Shown: one piece after another, positions 9,517-19,064 of the stretch
Layout of the letters: each line of letters opens with the position of its first letter
How positions within the stretch are numbered: position 1 is the first letter of the stretch
Assembly: GCA_947495425.1 (NCBI GenBank)
Contig: CANLYR010000019.1
Location: 1 to 64,000 of the forward strand
Source: an uncultured Aquimarina sp.
Lineage (GTDB): Bacteria; Bacteroidota; Bacteroidia; Flavobacteriales; Flavobacteriaceae
Direction: 5' to 3'
Length of the DNA stretch: 64,000 bases
Position numbers and translations under genes: made by a program
The notes under the pieces: model-generated
Databases searched by the model: none
What the model saw: only the letters and a program-made list of their open reading frames with translations
What the model was told of the DNA's origin: nothing

Positions 9517-9924
9517 TCAGGTGAGGTTCATAAATTTTTGAATCAAATACGATATGCTCTCGTAATGTTCTGGATTATTTATTTTTTCTTTTTGTAAGAA
9601 TTTGTGTAGTTCACTATGGCTATTATGACTCGAGATAATTGTAAAAGGGGTGTGGTATTCTGTAAAAGAATTGGCATCAATTTTTTTGTCTAACATTTTG
9701 ATTATGTTATAATGTCTAGGGTCTTTTTTTATACGTTCAAACATCATCCTCACAGTTTCTTCATCACCCTCGAGAATCTGAAAAAAATTACCTTCAGAGT
9801 GTATAAGTATACCCGTAATACCTATGTTATTATTGTGAGAATACACAAAGTTCATTAAATCTTTTATACCTGTATTTGATACGTTAGCACTAACGGTGCT
9901 GACATAACTGATAATGTATCTCAT
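9517..9924 (-). CDS. BLUF domain blue-light sensor
   Basis: A stand-alone BLUF (FAD-binding blue-light receptor) protein of 135 residues. The expected photochemical residues are visible: Tyr7 in the first strand (IISYVST), an Asn just before GITG (Asn33 in NNNIGITG), and Gln49 in FFQILEG. The downstream RIKKDPRH helix is also typical. The semi-conserved Trp/Met of the last strand is not seen; the matching segment reads FTEYHTPF. There is no effector domain, so it would act through a partner protein, and no obvious partner is adjacent. Flavin binding is inferred from motifs. Confidence 0.88.
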   Translation of the reverse strand: MRYIISYVSTVSANVSNTGIKDLMNFVYSHNNNIGITGILIHSEGNFFQILEGDEETVRMMFERIKKDPRHYNIIKMLDKKIDANSFTEYHTPFTIISSHNSHSELHKFLQKEKINNPEHYESISYLIQKFMNLT

Positions 9925-10071
9925 GCTTATTATATTGGCAATAATATTCTAAATATACAAATTTTAACATTTATTTCACTAAAAAAATTTAGAATTTATC
10001 AAAAATACTCTTAAAAATCTATGAAATGAAACCTTTTTTTTTATTTGGCTATATATAGTATAAAATAGGTC

Positions 10072-10101
10072 AAAAAAAACCTCCGGTAATCAGCCGGAGG
10101 T
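10072..10101 (-). terminator. Terminator of rpoD
   Basis: Stem ACCTCCGG paired with CCGGAGGT (10079-10101, 7-base loop), followed on the minus strand by a run of eight T. It lies 64 bases past the rpoD stop. Confidence 0.8.
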
Positions 10102-10164
10102 CATTCATCAATCAAAAAACGAACAGTTATGTTATAAAACTGTTTGTAGTCGCAATTTAGGAAT

Positions 10165-11028
10165 TTATCCTAAATAAGTCTTTAGTATTTTACTTCTTGA
10201 AGTATGTTTTAATCTTCGTATTGCTTTTTCTTTAATCTGTCGTACACGTTCGCGAGTCAGATCAAATGTTTCCCCAATTTCTTCAAGAGTCATTGGATGT
10301 TGATCGCCAAGACCAAAATATAACCTAATAACATCAGCTTCTCTTGGTGTTAATGTTTCTAGAGCACGTTCTATTTCAGTACGTAAAGATTCATGCAATA
10401 ATGATCGATCAGGATTTGGAGATTCACCAGAATTTAATACGTCATAAAGGTTAGAATCTTCTCCTTCTACAAGAGGAGCATCCATACTCACATGACGTCC
10501 CGAGTTTTTCATAGACTCTTTAACATCGTTGATTGTCATGTCTAATTCTTTAGCAATCTCTTCTGCGCTTGGTGGACGTTCGTGAGATTGTTCTAAGAAT
10601 GCATATGTTTTATTGATTTTATTGATTGAACCAATTTTATTTAATGGCAAACGTACAATACGAGATTGTTCTGCCAAAGCTTGTAAAATAGATTGACGAA
10701 TCCACCATACAGCATAGGAGATAAATTTAAATCCTCGAGTTTCATCAAAACGTTTTGCCGCTTTTATCAATCCTAAATTTCCTTCATTAATTAAATCTGG
10801 AAGCGTCAAGCCTTGATTTTGGTATTGTTTTGCAACAGATACTACGAATCGTAGATTCGCTTTTGTTAATTTTTCAAGGGCTCTTTCGTCACCAGCTTTT
10901 ATTCGCTGAGCCAATTCTACTTCTTCATCTGCAGTAATAAGATCTACTTTACCAATTTCTTGCAAATACTTGTCCAGCGATGCAGTTTCACGATTCGTTA
11001 CCTGCTTCGTAATTTTAAGTTGTCTCAT
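10165..11028 (-). CDS. rpoD: Primary sigma factor RpoD
   Basis: The housekeeping sigma factor that directs RNA polymerase to TAnnTTTG promoters in Bacteroidota. At 287 residues it is the short form of this phylum, lacking the long acidic region 1.1. Region 1.2 ([11 protein letters not shown]), region 2 ([18 protein letters not shown] through [10 protein letters not shown]), region 3, and region 4 with its helix-turn-helix ([17 protein letters not shown]) are complete. Unusually for the phylum the gene has a good Shine-Dalgarno sequence. The rpe, rpoD, pnp, rpsO order is typical of Flavobacteriaceae as I recall it. Confidence 0.96.
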   Translation of the reverse strand: MRQLKITKQVTNRETASLDKYLQEIGKVDLITADEEVELAQRIKAGDERALEKLTKANLRFVVSVAKQYQNQGLTLPDLINEGNLGLIKAAKRFDETRGFKFISYAVWWIRQSILQALAEQSRIVRLPLNKIGSINKINKTYAFLEQSHERPPSAEEIAKELDMTINDVKESMKNSGRHVSMDAPLVEGEDSNLYDVLNSGESPNPDRSLLHESLRTEIERALETLTPREADVIRLYFGLGDQHPMTLEEIGETFDLTRERVRQIKEKAIRRLKHTSRSKILKTYLG

Positions 11029-11034
11029 CTATGT

Positions 11035-11041
11035 TCTCCTT
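11035..11041 (-). promoter_or_regulatory. Shine-Dalgarno site of rpoD
   Basis: AAGGAGA on the minus strand, 6 bases before the rpoD ATG. Clear Shine-Dalgarno sites are rare among the genes of this window. Confidence 0.6.
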
Positions 11042-11258
11042 GAAATTTAAATTGTGAATATTTAGGGCTTTTCTTTATTATACGTAAGCGGTCATAAAAA
11101 TGTTACAAAAAAGGTGTTTTTATTTTAATGTCTAATTGATGTTCGGGTAAATGGTTATGTCATTAGCAGCTGATTTCGGAATACATTATAGGGTAAGTTT
11201 GCTTGTTTTAAAGCTTGTAGTACGCAATTTTAGATGTAATCTTGTAAGTCAGTAATGT

Positions 11259-11294
11259 AAAAAATGCCTTCAGAAATTTCTGAAGGCATTTTTT
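11259..11294. terminator. Perfect 36-bp palindromic terminator after pnp
   Basis: AAAAAATGCCTTCAGAAA is followed immediately by its exact complement, giving an 18-bp stem with T-runs on both strands. It lies 23 bases past the pnp stop and can act in both directions. The remainder of the 11029-11317 gap holds the rpoD upstream region. Confidence 0.8.
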
Positions 11295-11317
11295 GTACTT
11301 TAAAAATTTAAAGAAAT

Positions 11318-13510
11318 TTAATTTTCTTTTTTATCCCTACGCGGAGGTCTTCTGTCATCTCTTGATTTATCACTACCTTCTGGTCTTGGAGGTCTAGGTA
11401 AGAGGGCTTTTCTTGAAACCTTTTCCTTACGCGTTCTTGAGTCAACACCAAAGTATTTTACATCAAAAACATCGCCCATATTTACAACATCACTAACATT
11501 TTCTGTACGTTCCCAAGCTAATTCTGAAACGTGTAATAAAACTTCATTACCAAGAGCTTCCATATATTCTACCACAGCACCAAAATCTAACATTTTGATT
11601 ACTTTAACTTCATACACACTACCTACTTTAGGTTTGAAGGTGATAGCTTCAATTTTTGCTAAAACTGCGTCAATCCCTTCTTGATTAGTACCAAGAATTT
11701 CTACATTACCTTCTTCGGTAACTGGATCTTCATTAATTACAATAGTAGTACCTGTAGTCTTTTGTAGTTCTTGAATTACTTTACCTCCAGGACCTATTAA
11801 AGCACCAATATAGTCTCCAGGAATCGTTTTGGTAACCATTTTTGGAGCGTGCGCTTTTACATCAGCATTTGGTGTTGCAATGGTATCTGTAAGCTTTCCT
11901 AGGATGTGTATACGACCATCAGCAGCTTGTTTTAATGCGTTTACCAAAATTTCATAAGAAAGACCTTTTACTTTGATATCCATTTGGCAAGCAGTAATAC
12001 CATCTGCAGTACCTGTTACTTTAAAATCCATATCTCCCAAGTGATCTTCATCACCTAAGATATCTGATAACACAGCATATTTGCCAGAATCACCATCAGA
12101 AATTAATCCCATAGCAATACCAGAAACGGGCTTTTTTAATTGTACACCAGCATCCATTAATGCCATAGTACCAGAACATACAGTTGCCATAGAAGATGAA
12201 CCGTTAGATTCTAAGACTTCAGATACAACTCGTACCGTATAAGGACAATCGGTAGGAATCATTCCTTTTAATGCGCGCTGTGCAAGATTACCGTGTCCTA
12301 CTTCTCTACGTGATGTGCCTCGTATCGGTCTCGCTTCTCCAGTAGAGAAAGGAGGGAAGTTGTAATGCAAATAAAATGTTTCTTCTCCTTCATAAGAAGG
12401 CATGTCTATCTGATTTGCTTCTCTAGACGTACCTAGAGTTACTGTAGCTAATGCCTGAGTTTCTCCTCTTGTAAAAATAGAAGATCCGTGAGTAGAAGGC
12501 AAATAATCTACTTCACACCAGATAGGTCTGATCTCGTCAGTTTTACGACCGTCTAGACGAAGTCCTTCGTTGAGCGTTAAATCTCGTATTGCTGATTTTG
12601 AAGCCTTGGCATAGTATTTTGAAACTAAATCTCCAAAATCTTCCAGCTCTTCTTCAGAGAATGTAGCTTTAATTTCTTCTTTGATTTCTCCAAATGCAGT
12701 ACTTCTTTCTTTTTTAGAAGATCCTGCTTTGGCTACAGCATATACTTTATCATATGCCATATCATGAATTTTCTTAGCTAATGTTTCATCTTCTCTTTCA
12801 GGATCATATTCACGAACTTCTTTTTTACCAAAGGCTTCAGCTAATTTGATCTGAGCAGCGCATTGTACTTTAATCGCTTCATGAGCAAATTTTATGGCTT
12901 CTACCATTTCTTCTTCAGAAATTTCATCCATCTCACCTTCAACCATCATTACAGAATCTGCTGAAGCACCGATCATCATATCGATATCGGATTCTTCTAA
13001 CTGTGCTCTTGTAGGGTTGATAATAAATTCTCCATCTATTCTACCTACTCGTGCTTCAGAAATAGCACACTCAAATGGAAAATCAGATAATTGTATTGCT
13101 GCCGATGCTGCTAATCCAGCCATTGCATCTGGCATCACGTCTTCATCATGAGACATTAACTGAATCATCACTTGTGTTTCTGCATGATAATCTTTTGGGA
13201 AGAGCGGGCGCAGTACGCGGTCTACTAATCTCATAGTTAGTACCTCACCATCACTTGGTCTGGCTTCTCTTTTGAAAAACCCACCAGGATAACGACCAGA
13301 GGCCGCAAATTTTTCTCTATAATCTACGGTTAAGGGTAGAAAATCTACATCACTTTGTTTGTAATTAGAAACAACTGTACATAATAACATACACTTGCCA
13401 GATTGTACAACAACAGATCCGTGGGCCTGTTTTGCTAATTTTCCGGTTTCGATAGAAATTTCTCTACCATCACCCAGGTCTATGACCTCTTTATACACTT
13501 GTGGAATCAT
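11318..13510 (-). CDS. pnp: Polyribonucleotide nucleotidyltransferase (PNPase)
   Basis: A 3'-5' phosphorolytic exoribonuclease that degrades mRNA. Two RNase PH domains are followed by a KH domain ([15 protein letters not shown]) and an S1 domain ([14 protein letters not shown] through [11 protein letters not shown]), then a basic Pro/Arg tail. I chose the ATG at 13510 because the conserved family N-terminus begins there ([15 protein letters not shown]); the frame stays open to another ATG at 13570 that would add 20 unconserved residues. The rpsO-pnp order matches E. coli. A small hairpin at 13586-13604 lies in the leader. Confidence 0.95.
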   Translation of the reverse strand: MIPQVYKEVIDLGDGREISIETGKLAKQAHGSVVVQSGKCMLLCTVVSNYKQSDVDFLPLTVDYREKFAASGRYPGGFFKREARPSDGEVLTMRLVDRVLRPLFPKDYHAETQVMIQLMSHDEDVMPDAMAGLAASAAIQLSDFPFECAISEARVGRIDGEFIINPTRAQLEESDIDMMIGASADSVMMVEGEMDEISEEEMVEAIKFAHEAIKVQCAAQIKLAEAFGKKEVREYDPEREDETLAKKIHDMAYDKVYAVAKAGSSKKERSTAFGEIKEEIKATFSEEELEDFGDLVSKYYAKASKSAIRDLTLNEGLRLDGRKTDEIRPIWCEVDYLPSTHGSSIFTRGETQALATVTLGTSREANQIDMPSYEGEETFYLHYNFPPFSTGEARPIRGTSRREVGHGNLAQRALKGMIPTDCPYTVRVVSEVLESNGSSSMATVCSGTMALMDAGVQLKKPVSGIAMGLISDGDSGKYAVLSDILGDEDHLGDMDFKVTGTADGITACQMDIKVKGLSYEILVNALKQAADGRIHILGKLTDTIATPNADVKAHAPKMVTKTIPGDYIGALIGPGGKVIQELQKTTGTTIVINEDPVTEEGNVEILGTNQEGIDAVLAKIEAITFKPKVGSVYEVKVIKMLDFGAVVEYMEALGNEVLLHVSELAWERTENVSDVVNMGDVFDVKYFGVDSRTRKEKVSRKALLPRPPRPEGSDKSRDDRRPPRRDKKEN

Positions 13511-13585
13511 ATTTTTTTGATTCTGGCCTTTACTGTCTACCACAAAAAATGGAAAACTTGTTACAGGCAAAATTAAACATTGGTT

Positions 13586-13604
13586 TCCGTCTTACTCGGA
13601 CGGA
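13586..13604 (-). promoter_or_regulatory. Hairpin in the pnp leader
   Basis: TCCGTC and GACGGA pair across a 7-base loop between rpsO and pnp. E. coli controls pnp through an RNase III-cut leader hairpin at the same place; similarity of role is inference only. Confidence 0.35.
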
Positions 13605-13726
13605 CAAGGTTGTGTTGTTGTAGTAGTAATTATTCGACCAATGAAAAACTAAGGCATTCATCCAGACTCTAGTGAAGTATGAATGTTTTTATTTTAATTC
13701 TGTAAACAGAATCTCAATATAATTGA

Positions 13727-13753
13727 AAAAGAGAGGCGTGTAGCCTCTCTTTT
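13727..13753 (-). terminator. Terminator of rpsO
   Basis: Stem GAGAGGC/GCCTCTC extended by pairing A and T runs on either side, with a T-run on the minus strand after the hairpin. It sits directly after the rpsO stop, between rpsO and pnp. Confidence 0.7.
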
Positions 13754-13754
13754 G

Positions 13755-14024
13755 TTACTTTCTTAATTCTAGTTCTTTTATAATTGCACGATATCTCAAA
13801 ATATCTTTTTTCTTAAGGTAATCAAGTAAATCTCTACGTTTACCTACTAGTTTTACCAAAGAACGCTCAGTATTGTAATCTTTACGATTCTTTTTTAAGT
13901 GCTCCGTTAGGTGAGAAATTCTGTGTGTAAATAGTGCAATTTGACCTTCTGCAGAACCGCTATCGGTCTTTCCTTTACCGTGCTTTGCGAAGATATCTTC
14001 TTTAATCTCTTTTGTTAAATACAT
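13755..14024 (-). CDS. rpsO: 30S ribosomal protein S15
   Basis: Small-subunit protein that binds the central domain of 16S rRNA. The 89-residue product from the ATG at 14024 (MYLTKEIKEDIF) is the normal length, with the signature GSAEGQIALFTHRI, LTEHLKKNRKDY and GKRRDLLDYL. The frame is open further upstream to 14108, but a TAnnTTTG promoter element lies inside that extension, so the shorter start is right. Upstream of pnp, as in many bacteria. Confidence 0.96.
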   Translation of the reverse strand: MYLTKEIKEDIFAKHGKGKTDSGSAEGQIALFTHRISHLTEHLKKNRKDYNTERSLVKLVGKRRDLLDYLKKKDILRYRAIIKELELRK

Positions 14025-14078
14025 TCCAATATTATTTAAATGATTTTTATGTATAGATAGCATTTTACTATCAGCGTG

Positions 14079-14086
14079 CAAATATA
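14079..14086 (-). promoter_or_regulatory. -7 element of rpsO promoter
   Basis: TATATTTG on the minus strand fits TAnnTTTG, about 55 bases before the rpsO ATG. It settles the start codon choice for rpsO. A small hairpin (GATAG/CTATC, 14056-14072) follows in the leader. Confidence 0.55.
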
Positions 14087-14195
14087 GTACTTTTTGAATA
14101 GAAAACAATATAGACTGAAATTACATATTCGAAAAAGCGTTACTGTACTTTTTTATAATTTGGATCTATGATTTAGACGAGCTAAGACCTGAATT

Positions 14196-15053
14196 CTAAT
14201 TCGCTAATGGTCTATTGAGAATTAAATTAAGATATAGATTAATTTTTTGTTTCAAGTGTTGTCTTGCGGTTATAAAATCTAAAAACCCGTGTTCTAGAAC
14301 GAATTCTGAAGTTTGAAAACCTTCGGGGAGTTCTTTTCCTGTGGTGTCTCGTACTACACGAGGACCTGCAAATCCTATTAAGGCTCCTGGTTCTGCAATA
14401 TTAATATCGCCCAACATTGCAAATGAGGCCGTAGTACCTCCTGTAGTTGGGTCTGTACATAAAGAGATGTAAGGAATACCAGCATCGGCTAATTGAGCAA
14501 GTTTTGCTGAGGTTTTTGCTAATTGCATTAGTGATAATGCGGCCTCCATCATACGTGCACCTCCTGATTTGGAGATAATCATGAATGGGATATTATGCTC
14601 TAAAGAGTAATTGGCAGCCCTGGCTATTTTTTCACCTACTACACTTCCCATAGACCCTCCAATAAATGAAAAATCCATACAGGCAATAACTAAGTCATTT
14701 CCTCCAGATTTTCCTACTGCAGTTCTAACGGCATCTTTTAGATTTGTTTTTTCTTGAGCATCTTTGAGACGATCAACATATTTTTTTTTGTCTTCAAATT
14801 TAAGAGGATCTTTAGCGCTCAAGTTTTTGTCGAGTTCTTTGTATTCGTTGTTATCAAATAAAATTTCGAAATACTCTTTACTTCCAATTCTTACATGGTA
14901 CCCATCTTCAGGACTTACGTAGAAATTTTTTTCTAGTTGTTCTGCATCTACAATTTTTCCTGTAGGAGATTTATACCAGAGTCCTTTTGGGACGTCTTTT
15001 TTGTCTTCGGTAGCGGTTTGTATACCTTTTTGTGTTCTCTTAAACCAAGCCAT
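14196..15053 (-). CDS. accD: Acetyl-CoA carboxylase carboxyltransferase subunit beta
   Basis: Beta half of the carboxyltransferase that makes malonyl-CoA for fatty acid synthesis. The crotonase-fold core is complete, with [32 protein letters not shown] and [12 protein letters not shown]. At 285 residues it is normal length. The N-terminal zinc ribbon, four Cys in E. coli AccD, is present in shape (LWYKSPTGK then [12 protein letters not shown]) but every Cys is replaced, so no zinc site remains. The partner accA is not in the window. No clear promoter was seen in the 59-base gap from fbaA. Confidence 0.94.
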   Translation of the reverse strand: MAWFKRTQKGIQTATEDKKDVPKGLWYKSPTGKIVDAEQLEKNFYVSPEDGYHVRIGSKEYFEILFDNNEYKELDKNLSAKDPLKFEDKKKYVDRLKDAQEKTNLKDAVRTAVGKSGGNDLVIACMDFSFIGGSMGSVVGEKIARAANYSLEHNIPFMIISKSGGARMMEAALSLMQLAKTSAKLAQLADAGIPYISLCTDPTTGGTTASFAMLGDINIAEPGALIGFAGPRVVRDTTGKELPEGFQTSEFVLEHGFLDFITARQHLKQKINLYLNLILNRPLAN

Positions 15054-15064
15054 AAATTATTGTA

Positions 15065-15100
15065 TTAAAAAAAGCTGAAACTCTCAGGGAGTTCCAGCTT
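15065..15100 (-). terminator. Terminator of fbaA
   Basis: Stem AAGCTG/CAGCTT continued by AACT/AGTT after one mismatch (15072-15100). The minus strand then carries a run of seven T. It lies between the fbaA stop and the accD start. Confidence 0.7.
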
Positions 15101-15112
15101 GGTTTTTAGTCA

Positions 15113-16180
15113 TTATAATGTATTTACATTATTTAGATCTTCGAATGCCTTTTTTAGACGGTTTTTAAAAGTGATTTCACCTTCGCGTAACCATTTTCTA
15201 GGATCGTAATATTTTTTATTTGGTTCTTCAGTCCCTTCTGGATTACCTATTTGAGTTTTTAAATACTCAATATTATTGGTAATGTAATCACGAATTCCTT
15301 CGTTAAATGCAAACTGAAGATCGGTATCAATATTCATTTTAATAACCCCGTACCCGATTGCTTCTCTTATTTCTTCAAGAGAAGAGCCGCTTCCTCCATG
15401 AAATACAAAATCGATGTGGTTATGCTCGACTCCATATTTAGAAGAGATATGTTCTTGAGAGTTTTTTAAAATTTTTGGAGTTAATTTTACGTTACCGGGT
15501 TTATATACACCATGCACATTTCCAAATGCTGCTGCAACTGTAAACTTATCACTTACCTTACTTAATTCTTCATAAGCATATGCAACTTCTTCTGGCTGAG
15601 TATATAATTTAGAATCATCTACATCCGTATTATCTACGCCATCTTCTTCGCCACCAGTAATACCAAGTTCAATTTCTAAAGTCATACCCATTTTACTCAT
15701 ACGAGCTAGATATTCTTTACAAATTTCAATGTTTTCTTCGATAGGCTCTTCTGATAGATCTATCATGTGAGAGCTGTATAGCGGTTTCCCGGTTTCTTTA
15801 TAAAATTTTTCTCCAGCATCTAATAGTCCGTCGATCCAAGGCAGTAATTTTTTTGCACAGTGGTCAGTATGCAAAATTACAGGTACCCCATAAGCTTCGG
15901 CTAGTAAGTGCACATGTTTTGCACCTGCAACACCACCAGCTATTGCTGCTTTTTGGTTTTCATTGGATAATCCTTTTCCGGCATTAAATTGTGCTCCTCC
16001 ATTAGAGAATTGAATGATTACAGGAGCATTTAATTCTGCAGCGGTTTCTAATACACCATTAATGGTGTTAGAACCGATTACGTTGACTGCTGGTAAGGCA
16101 AACGCTTTTTCTTTTGCATACTTGAAAATTTTTTGGACCTCGTCTCCAGTAGCAACTCCCGGCTTAATGTTGTGACTCAT
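15113..16180 (-). CDS. fbaA: Class II fructose-bisphosphate aldolase
   Basis: Zinc-dependent aldolase of glycolysis and gluconeogenesis, splitting fructose 1,6-bisphosphate. Length (355) and motifs place it in the class IIa (E. coli FbaA) group: the zinc and catalytic segment VILHTDHCAKK, the ELGITGGEEDGVDN segment, VHGVYKPGN, and the phosphate-binding FHGGSGSS. A TAnnTTTG element lies 27 bases upstream and a terminator follows. Confidence 0.96.
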   Translation of the reverse strand: MSHNIKPGVATGDEVQKIFKYAKEKAFALPAVNVIGSNTINGVLETAAELNAPVIIQFSNGGAQFNAGKGLSNENQKAAIAGGVAGAKHVHLLAEAYGVPVILHTDHCAKKLLPWIDGLLDAGEKFYKETGKPLYSSHMIDLSEEPIEENIEICKEYLARMSKMGMTLEIELGITGGEEDGVDNTDVDDSKLYTQPEEVAYAYEELSKVSDKFTVAAAFGNVHGVYKPGNVKLTPKILKNSQEHISSKYGVEHNHIDFVFHGGSGSSLEEIREAIGYGVIKMNIDTDLQFAFNEGIRDYITNNIEYLKTQIGNPEGTEEPNKKYYDPRKWLREGEITFKNRLKKAFEDLNNVNTL

Positions 16181-16206
16181 AATTTAGTTTTGGTTTAATA
16201 AGCTTA

Positions 16207-16214
16207 CAAAAATA
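16207..16214 (-). promoter_or_regulatory. -7 element of fbaA promoter
   Basis: TATTTTTG on the minus strand matches TAnnTTTG, 27 bases before the fbaA ATG. Confidence 0.5.
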
Positions 16215-16435
16215 GTAAAATTATATCGAAACCTACACGATTAAAATAATCTTTACAGTAGCATGTAGTGTTTTGTTTTAATCATCTTACATGACTATTA
16301 TTAGGAGTGTAAATTGTATTGAATAGCGAACACAGTTATTAAGACAATGAGGTAAAAATTTGATGATAAGGGTTTTGAAAGAGAAGTACACTTCTGGTTA
16401 TATTATAATCTGTGTTGGTAATGAGTGCTGATCAT

Positions 16436-19015
16436 TTAGAAAGGGTAGTTGATCCCAAACTGATAAGCAGCCTCAGAGAAATTATATCCTTTAAACCATC
16501 GTTGATCTTCATCATTAGCTGGATTAAAAGTTTTGAATCCTATATCAAGACGAATAACAAAGAAATCAAAGTCATATCTAAACCCAAAACCACTACCTAC
16601 AGCTATTTCCTGTATATCATCTAATCTAGAAAATACAGCTTCTTCTTCTTGTACATTGTCTAGTACATTCCAAATGTTACCAACATCAATAAATAGTGCT
16701 CCATGTAATGCTCCAAGAAGTTTATAACGATATTCGCCATTTACCGCTATTTTTAAGTTTGCCTCGTTAAATTCATTTTGACCACCACTACTACCTGGGC
16801 CTAGATCGTAGGCTTGCCAGGCTCTATTATCATTGGGTCCTCCTGCAAAGAAACTACGTGCAAAAGGGATACTGTTTGCGTTACCATAGGGGACTGCAAT
16901 GCCACCAAAAGCTCTAAAAGCAATTATGTTTTTTCTTCCTAGATCCCAATGTTTTATGTAGTCTAATTCTAGTTTTGCGTATTGCGAAAATTCGACACCA
17001 AATATTTCAAAACGATCGTTAGAATTCTCTTTTAACTCAGCAATATTAGAAATAGTACTAAGCACATTACCCGCAAACTCTATTTTGGTTCTAAATCTCG
17101 AAAAATTTTCATCATAAAGATTTTCTCTATTGTTTTTTGTATAGTTATAACTAGTGGCTAAAATCAAGTTATCTTCTGTTAATCTTACTTTTCGTTCGTT
17201 AATATTTTGAATTTCTTGTACTTGCTCATTGGTTAGGCTCGAATTAGATTCTGTACCTAAGGATTGTCTTATAAAACCGTTTGCGCCACCAGGGATGCTT
17301 AATACAGCATTGTTTATACTGGGGATAGTACTGTTTTGTTCTGAAAAAAATGGAGAGTCTGGTTCTAAAACCTGCCTTGCAATATCATTTAATTCATTAA
17401 ATGAAGTGTTATAGATGTTAAAATAATTGCTAGTGTTAAGGTTGCGAACATATTGTATATTTATAATGTCTAGGCTGTTGGTTAATGTTCTGTTCGGTTT
17501 CCATCGATAATTAAAAATACCAGATGCATTTTGTTTATCCAGTCCTATGTTTTGTTGAACGCTGACTCCAAAAATAAGGCTAGTGGTTGGAGACATTTGT
17601 TTGGGAATAATTTTATTGGTCCTAAACGGGAATAGTATTTTTGGAAATGTTAGTTTTACATCTGTTGCAACTTCTGAAATATTAAAAAATCGCTCACCCC
17701 CATCTACAGCATCGCTTGATGAACCAATACTACCTCGTGCCGAAATCTCTAGAATTTCTGCGCCTTTAAACACATTCCGGATCAGAAGAGAGCCTCCAAA
17801 CCCAATCCCAAATGCTTGTATGCTTGAGGTAGAGACATCAAAATCTGTGTTAATACTATACTTTTTTCTTGGGGTAAGTAAGATGTTTGCAATGAGATTT
17901 TTTCCTGATGGATCGTCTGGATCTACATCATATCGTATGTTGGGGTATTTAAAAGATCTTAAATTATTTATTTGATTATACGTGAATATCTTATCTCTAT
18001 CTCTATAAATTTCATCAGGGTTTATAAGGATAGAATTAGTAATAGCTTTGCGGGTGTATTTTATTTTATCAAAACCATAAATATTGTATCCTCTATACGA
18101 GGTGCTGTCTTTTGGTTTCTTGTCTTTATTTTGGTATGAATAGTCAGTAAAAACATTAACCTTACTTATTTTATGTACTTTAAAAGGGATTCGTACTGTA
18201 GAATCTCCGTAAGAAACAGAACGATTTTGGATCAATAGGTTTAGATTTACTTTTTGATTTGTATCTACAGTATCTGCATCGAATTTTATAAATTCTTTTT
18301 CAAAATGAAACAATCCTGAGTTTCGATATAAAGCAGTAAGTCTATCTCTTTCAGCCTCGACATTTAATGTTCTGTATTGTTCTCCACGAATGATGGTTGA
18401 TTTTTTTTGATGAAGCTGATAAATAGAGTCAGCTACAGCAGATTCTATTCTAGGATGTAGTGAATCAATAGTATACGGTTTATTAGGGTGGATAAAGTAA
18501 TCTACCGTAGCTCTTTTTTTATCCTCTCTCTTAATTTTATAATCAATTTCGTTATTAAACCATCCATTATTCCAATAGTATGCTTTTAATCGTTTGACAG
18601 ATCGTTTAGTTTTTGACTCATCTAGAATAGAAGGAGGTTCTCCGGTTTTTTTTAACCAATTATTAATTCGTGATAACCCTACACCCAATCGATCCACTTG
18701 TTTTTTTGAAAAAATATTTACCATTCGTTTTTCTCGATTAGGTTTTCGTGTTAACCAATCCTGGTATAAAGAGTCTTGATTTACCGTTGCCATATTGTAA
18801 ATATGAAGTCGAATAGGAATCCCTAAAAGTTTAGCATTAGGATTTTGATATAATTGATTATACAGTTTTGCATCATTAGTTTTGACACTGTCGATAAAAA
18901 TCTTTTGATTGTCTAGTAAATAATTACTTTCCTTAACTCTTTTTACCGCATTACAGGAGGTTAAAAAGATTGCAGTTAGCGTAATAAATAATATTTTTGT
19001 CAGAAAGTGTTTCAA
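16436..19015 (-). CDS. tamL: TamL: lipoprotein-type BamA/TamA outer-membrane assembly protein
   Basis: Omp85-superfamily protein of 859 residues. It begins with a lipoprotein signal ending in LTSC (Cys21), unlike TamA of Proteobacteria; this lipid-anchored form is the Bacteroidota TamL. A periplasmic part of some 400 residues with POTRA-like segments precedes a C-terminal 16-strand-type barrel, containing ARSFFAGGPNDNRAW (the RGF-loop region of the family) and ending in NYPF with the usual terminal Phe. It is expected to work with TamB in outer-membrane protein insertion, but no tamB is present here. It shares a 37-base divergent promoter region with the methyltransferase gene. Confidence 0.88.
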   Translation of the reverse strand: MKHFLTKILFITLTAIFLTSCNAVKRVKESNYLLDNQKIFIDSVKTNDAKLYNQLYQNPNAKLLGIPIRLHIYNMATVNQDSLYQDWLTRKPNREKRMVNIFSKKQVDRLGVGLSRINNWLKKTGEPPSILDESKTKRSVKRLKAYYWNNGWFNNEIDYKIKREDKKRATVDYFIHPNKPYTIDSLHPRIESAVADSIYQLHQKKSTIIRGEQYRTLNVEAERDRLTALYRNSGLFHFEKEFIKFDADTVDTNQKVNLNLLIQNRSVSYGDSTVRIPFKVHKISKVNVFTDYSYQNKDKKPKDSTSYRGYNIYGFDKIKYTRKAITNSILINPDEIYRDRDKIFTYNQINNLRSFKYPNIRYDVDPDDPSGKNLIANILLTPRKKYSINTDFDVSTSSIQAFGIGFGGSLLIRNVFKGAEILEISARGSIGSSSDAVDGGERFFNISEVATDVKLTFPKILFPFRTNKIIPKQMSPTTSLIFGVSVQQNIGLDKQNASGIFNYRWKPNRTLTNSLDIINIQYVRNLNTSNYFNIYNTSFNELNDIARQVLEPDSPFFSEQNSTIPSINNAVLSIPGGANGFIRQSLGTESNSSLTNEQVQEIQNINERKVRLTEDNLILATSYNYTKNNRENLYDENFSRFRTKIEFAGNVLSTISNIAELKENSNDRFEIFGVEFSQYAKLELDYIKHWDLGRKNIIAFRAFGGIAVPYGNANSIPFARSFFAGGPNDNRAWQAYDLGPGSSGGQNEFNEANLKIAVNGEYRYKLLGALHGALFIDVGNIWNVLDNVQEEEAVFSRLDDIQEIAVGSGFGFRYDFDFFVIRLDIGFKTFNPANDEDQRWFKGYNFSEAAYQFGINYPF

Positions 19016-19034
19016 TCCGTACTCATTATGGATT

Positions 19035-19064
19035 CAAAAATACATTATTTGTATGGTTAGCAAA
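19035..19064 (-). promoter_or_regulatory. Promoter of tamL
   Basis: Minus-strand TATTTTTG at 19035-19042 fits TAnnTTTG, and TTTG at 19061-19064 sits 18 bases upstream, as expected for the -33 element. The latter lies inside the start of the divergent gene. Confidence 0.6.

Noticed and set aside
12894..13151. Ser/Ile-rich plus-strand frame inside pnp
   Set aside because: Antisense shadow of conserved PNPase sequence, with biased composition.
14025..14108. 28-codon N-terminal extension of rpsO
   Set aside because: S15 has a fixed length, and a promoter element lies within the extension.
17583..17975. 130-residue plus-strand frame inside tamL
   Set aside because: Antisense shadow; the minus strand encodes a recognised Omp85 barrel.
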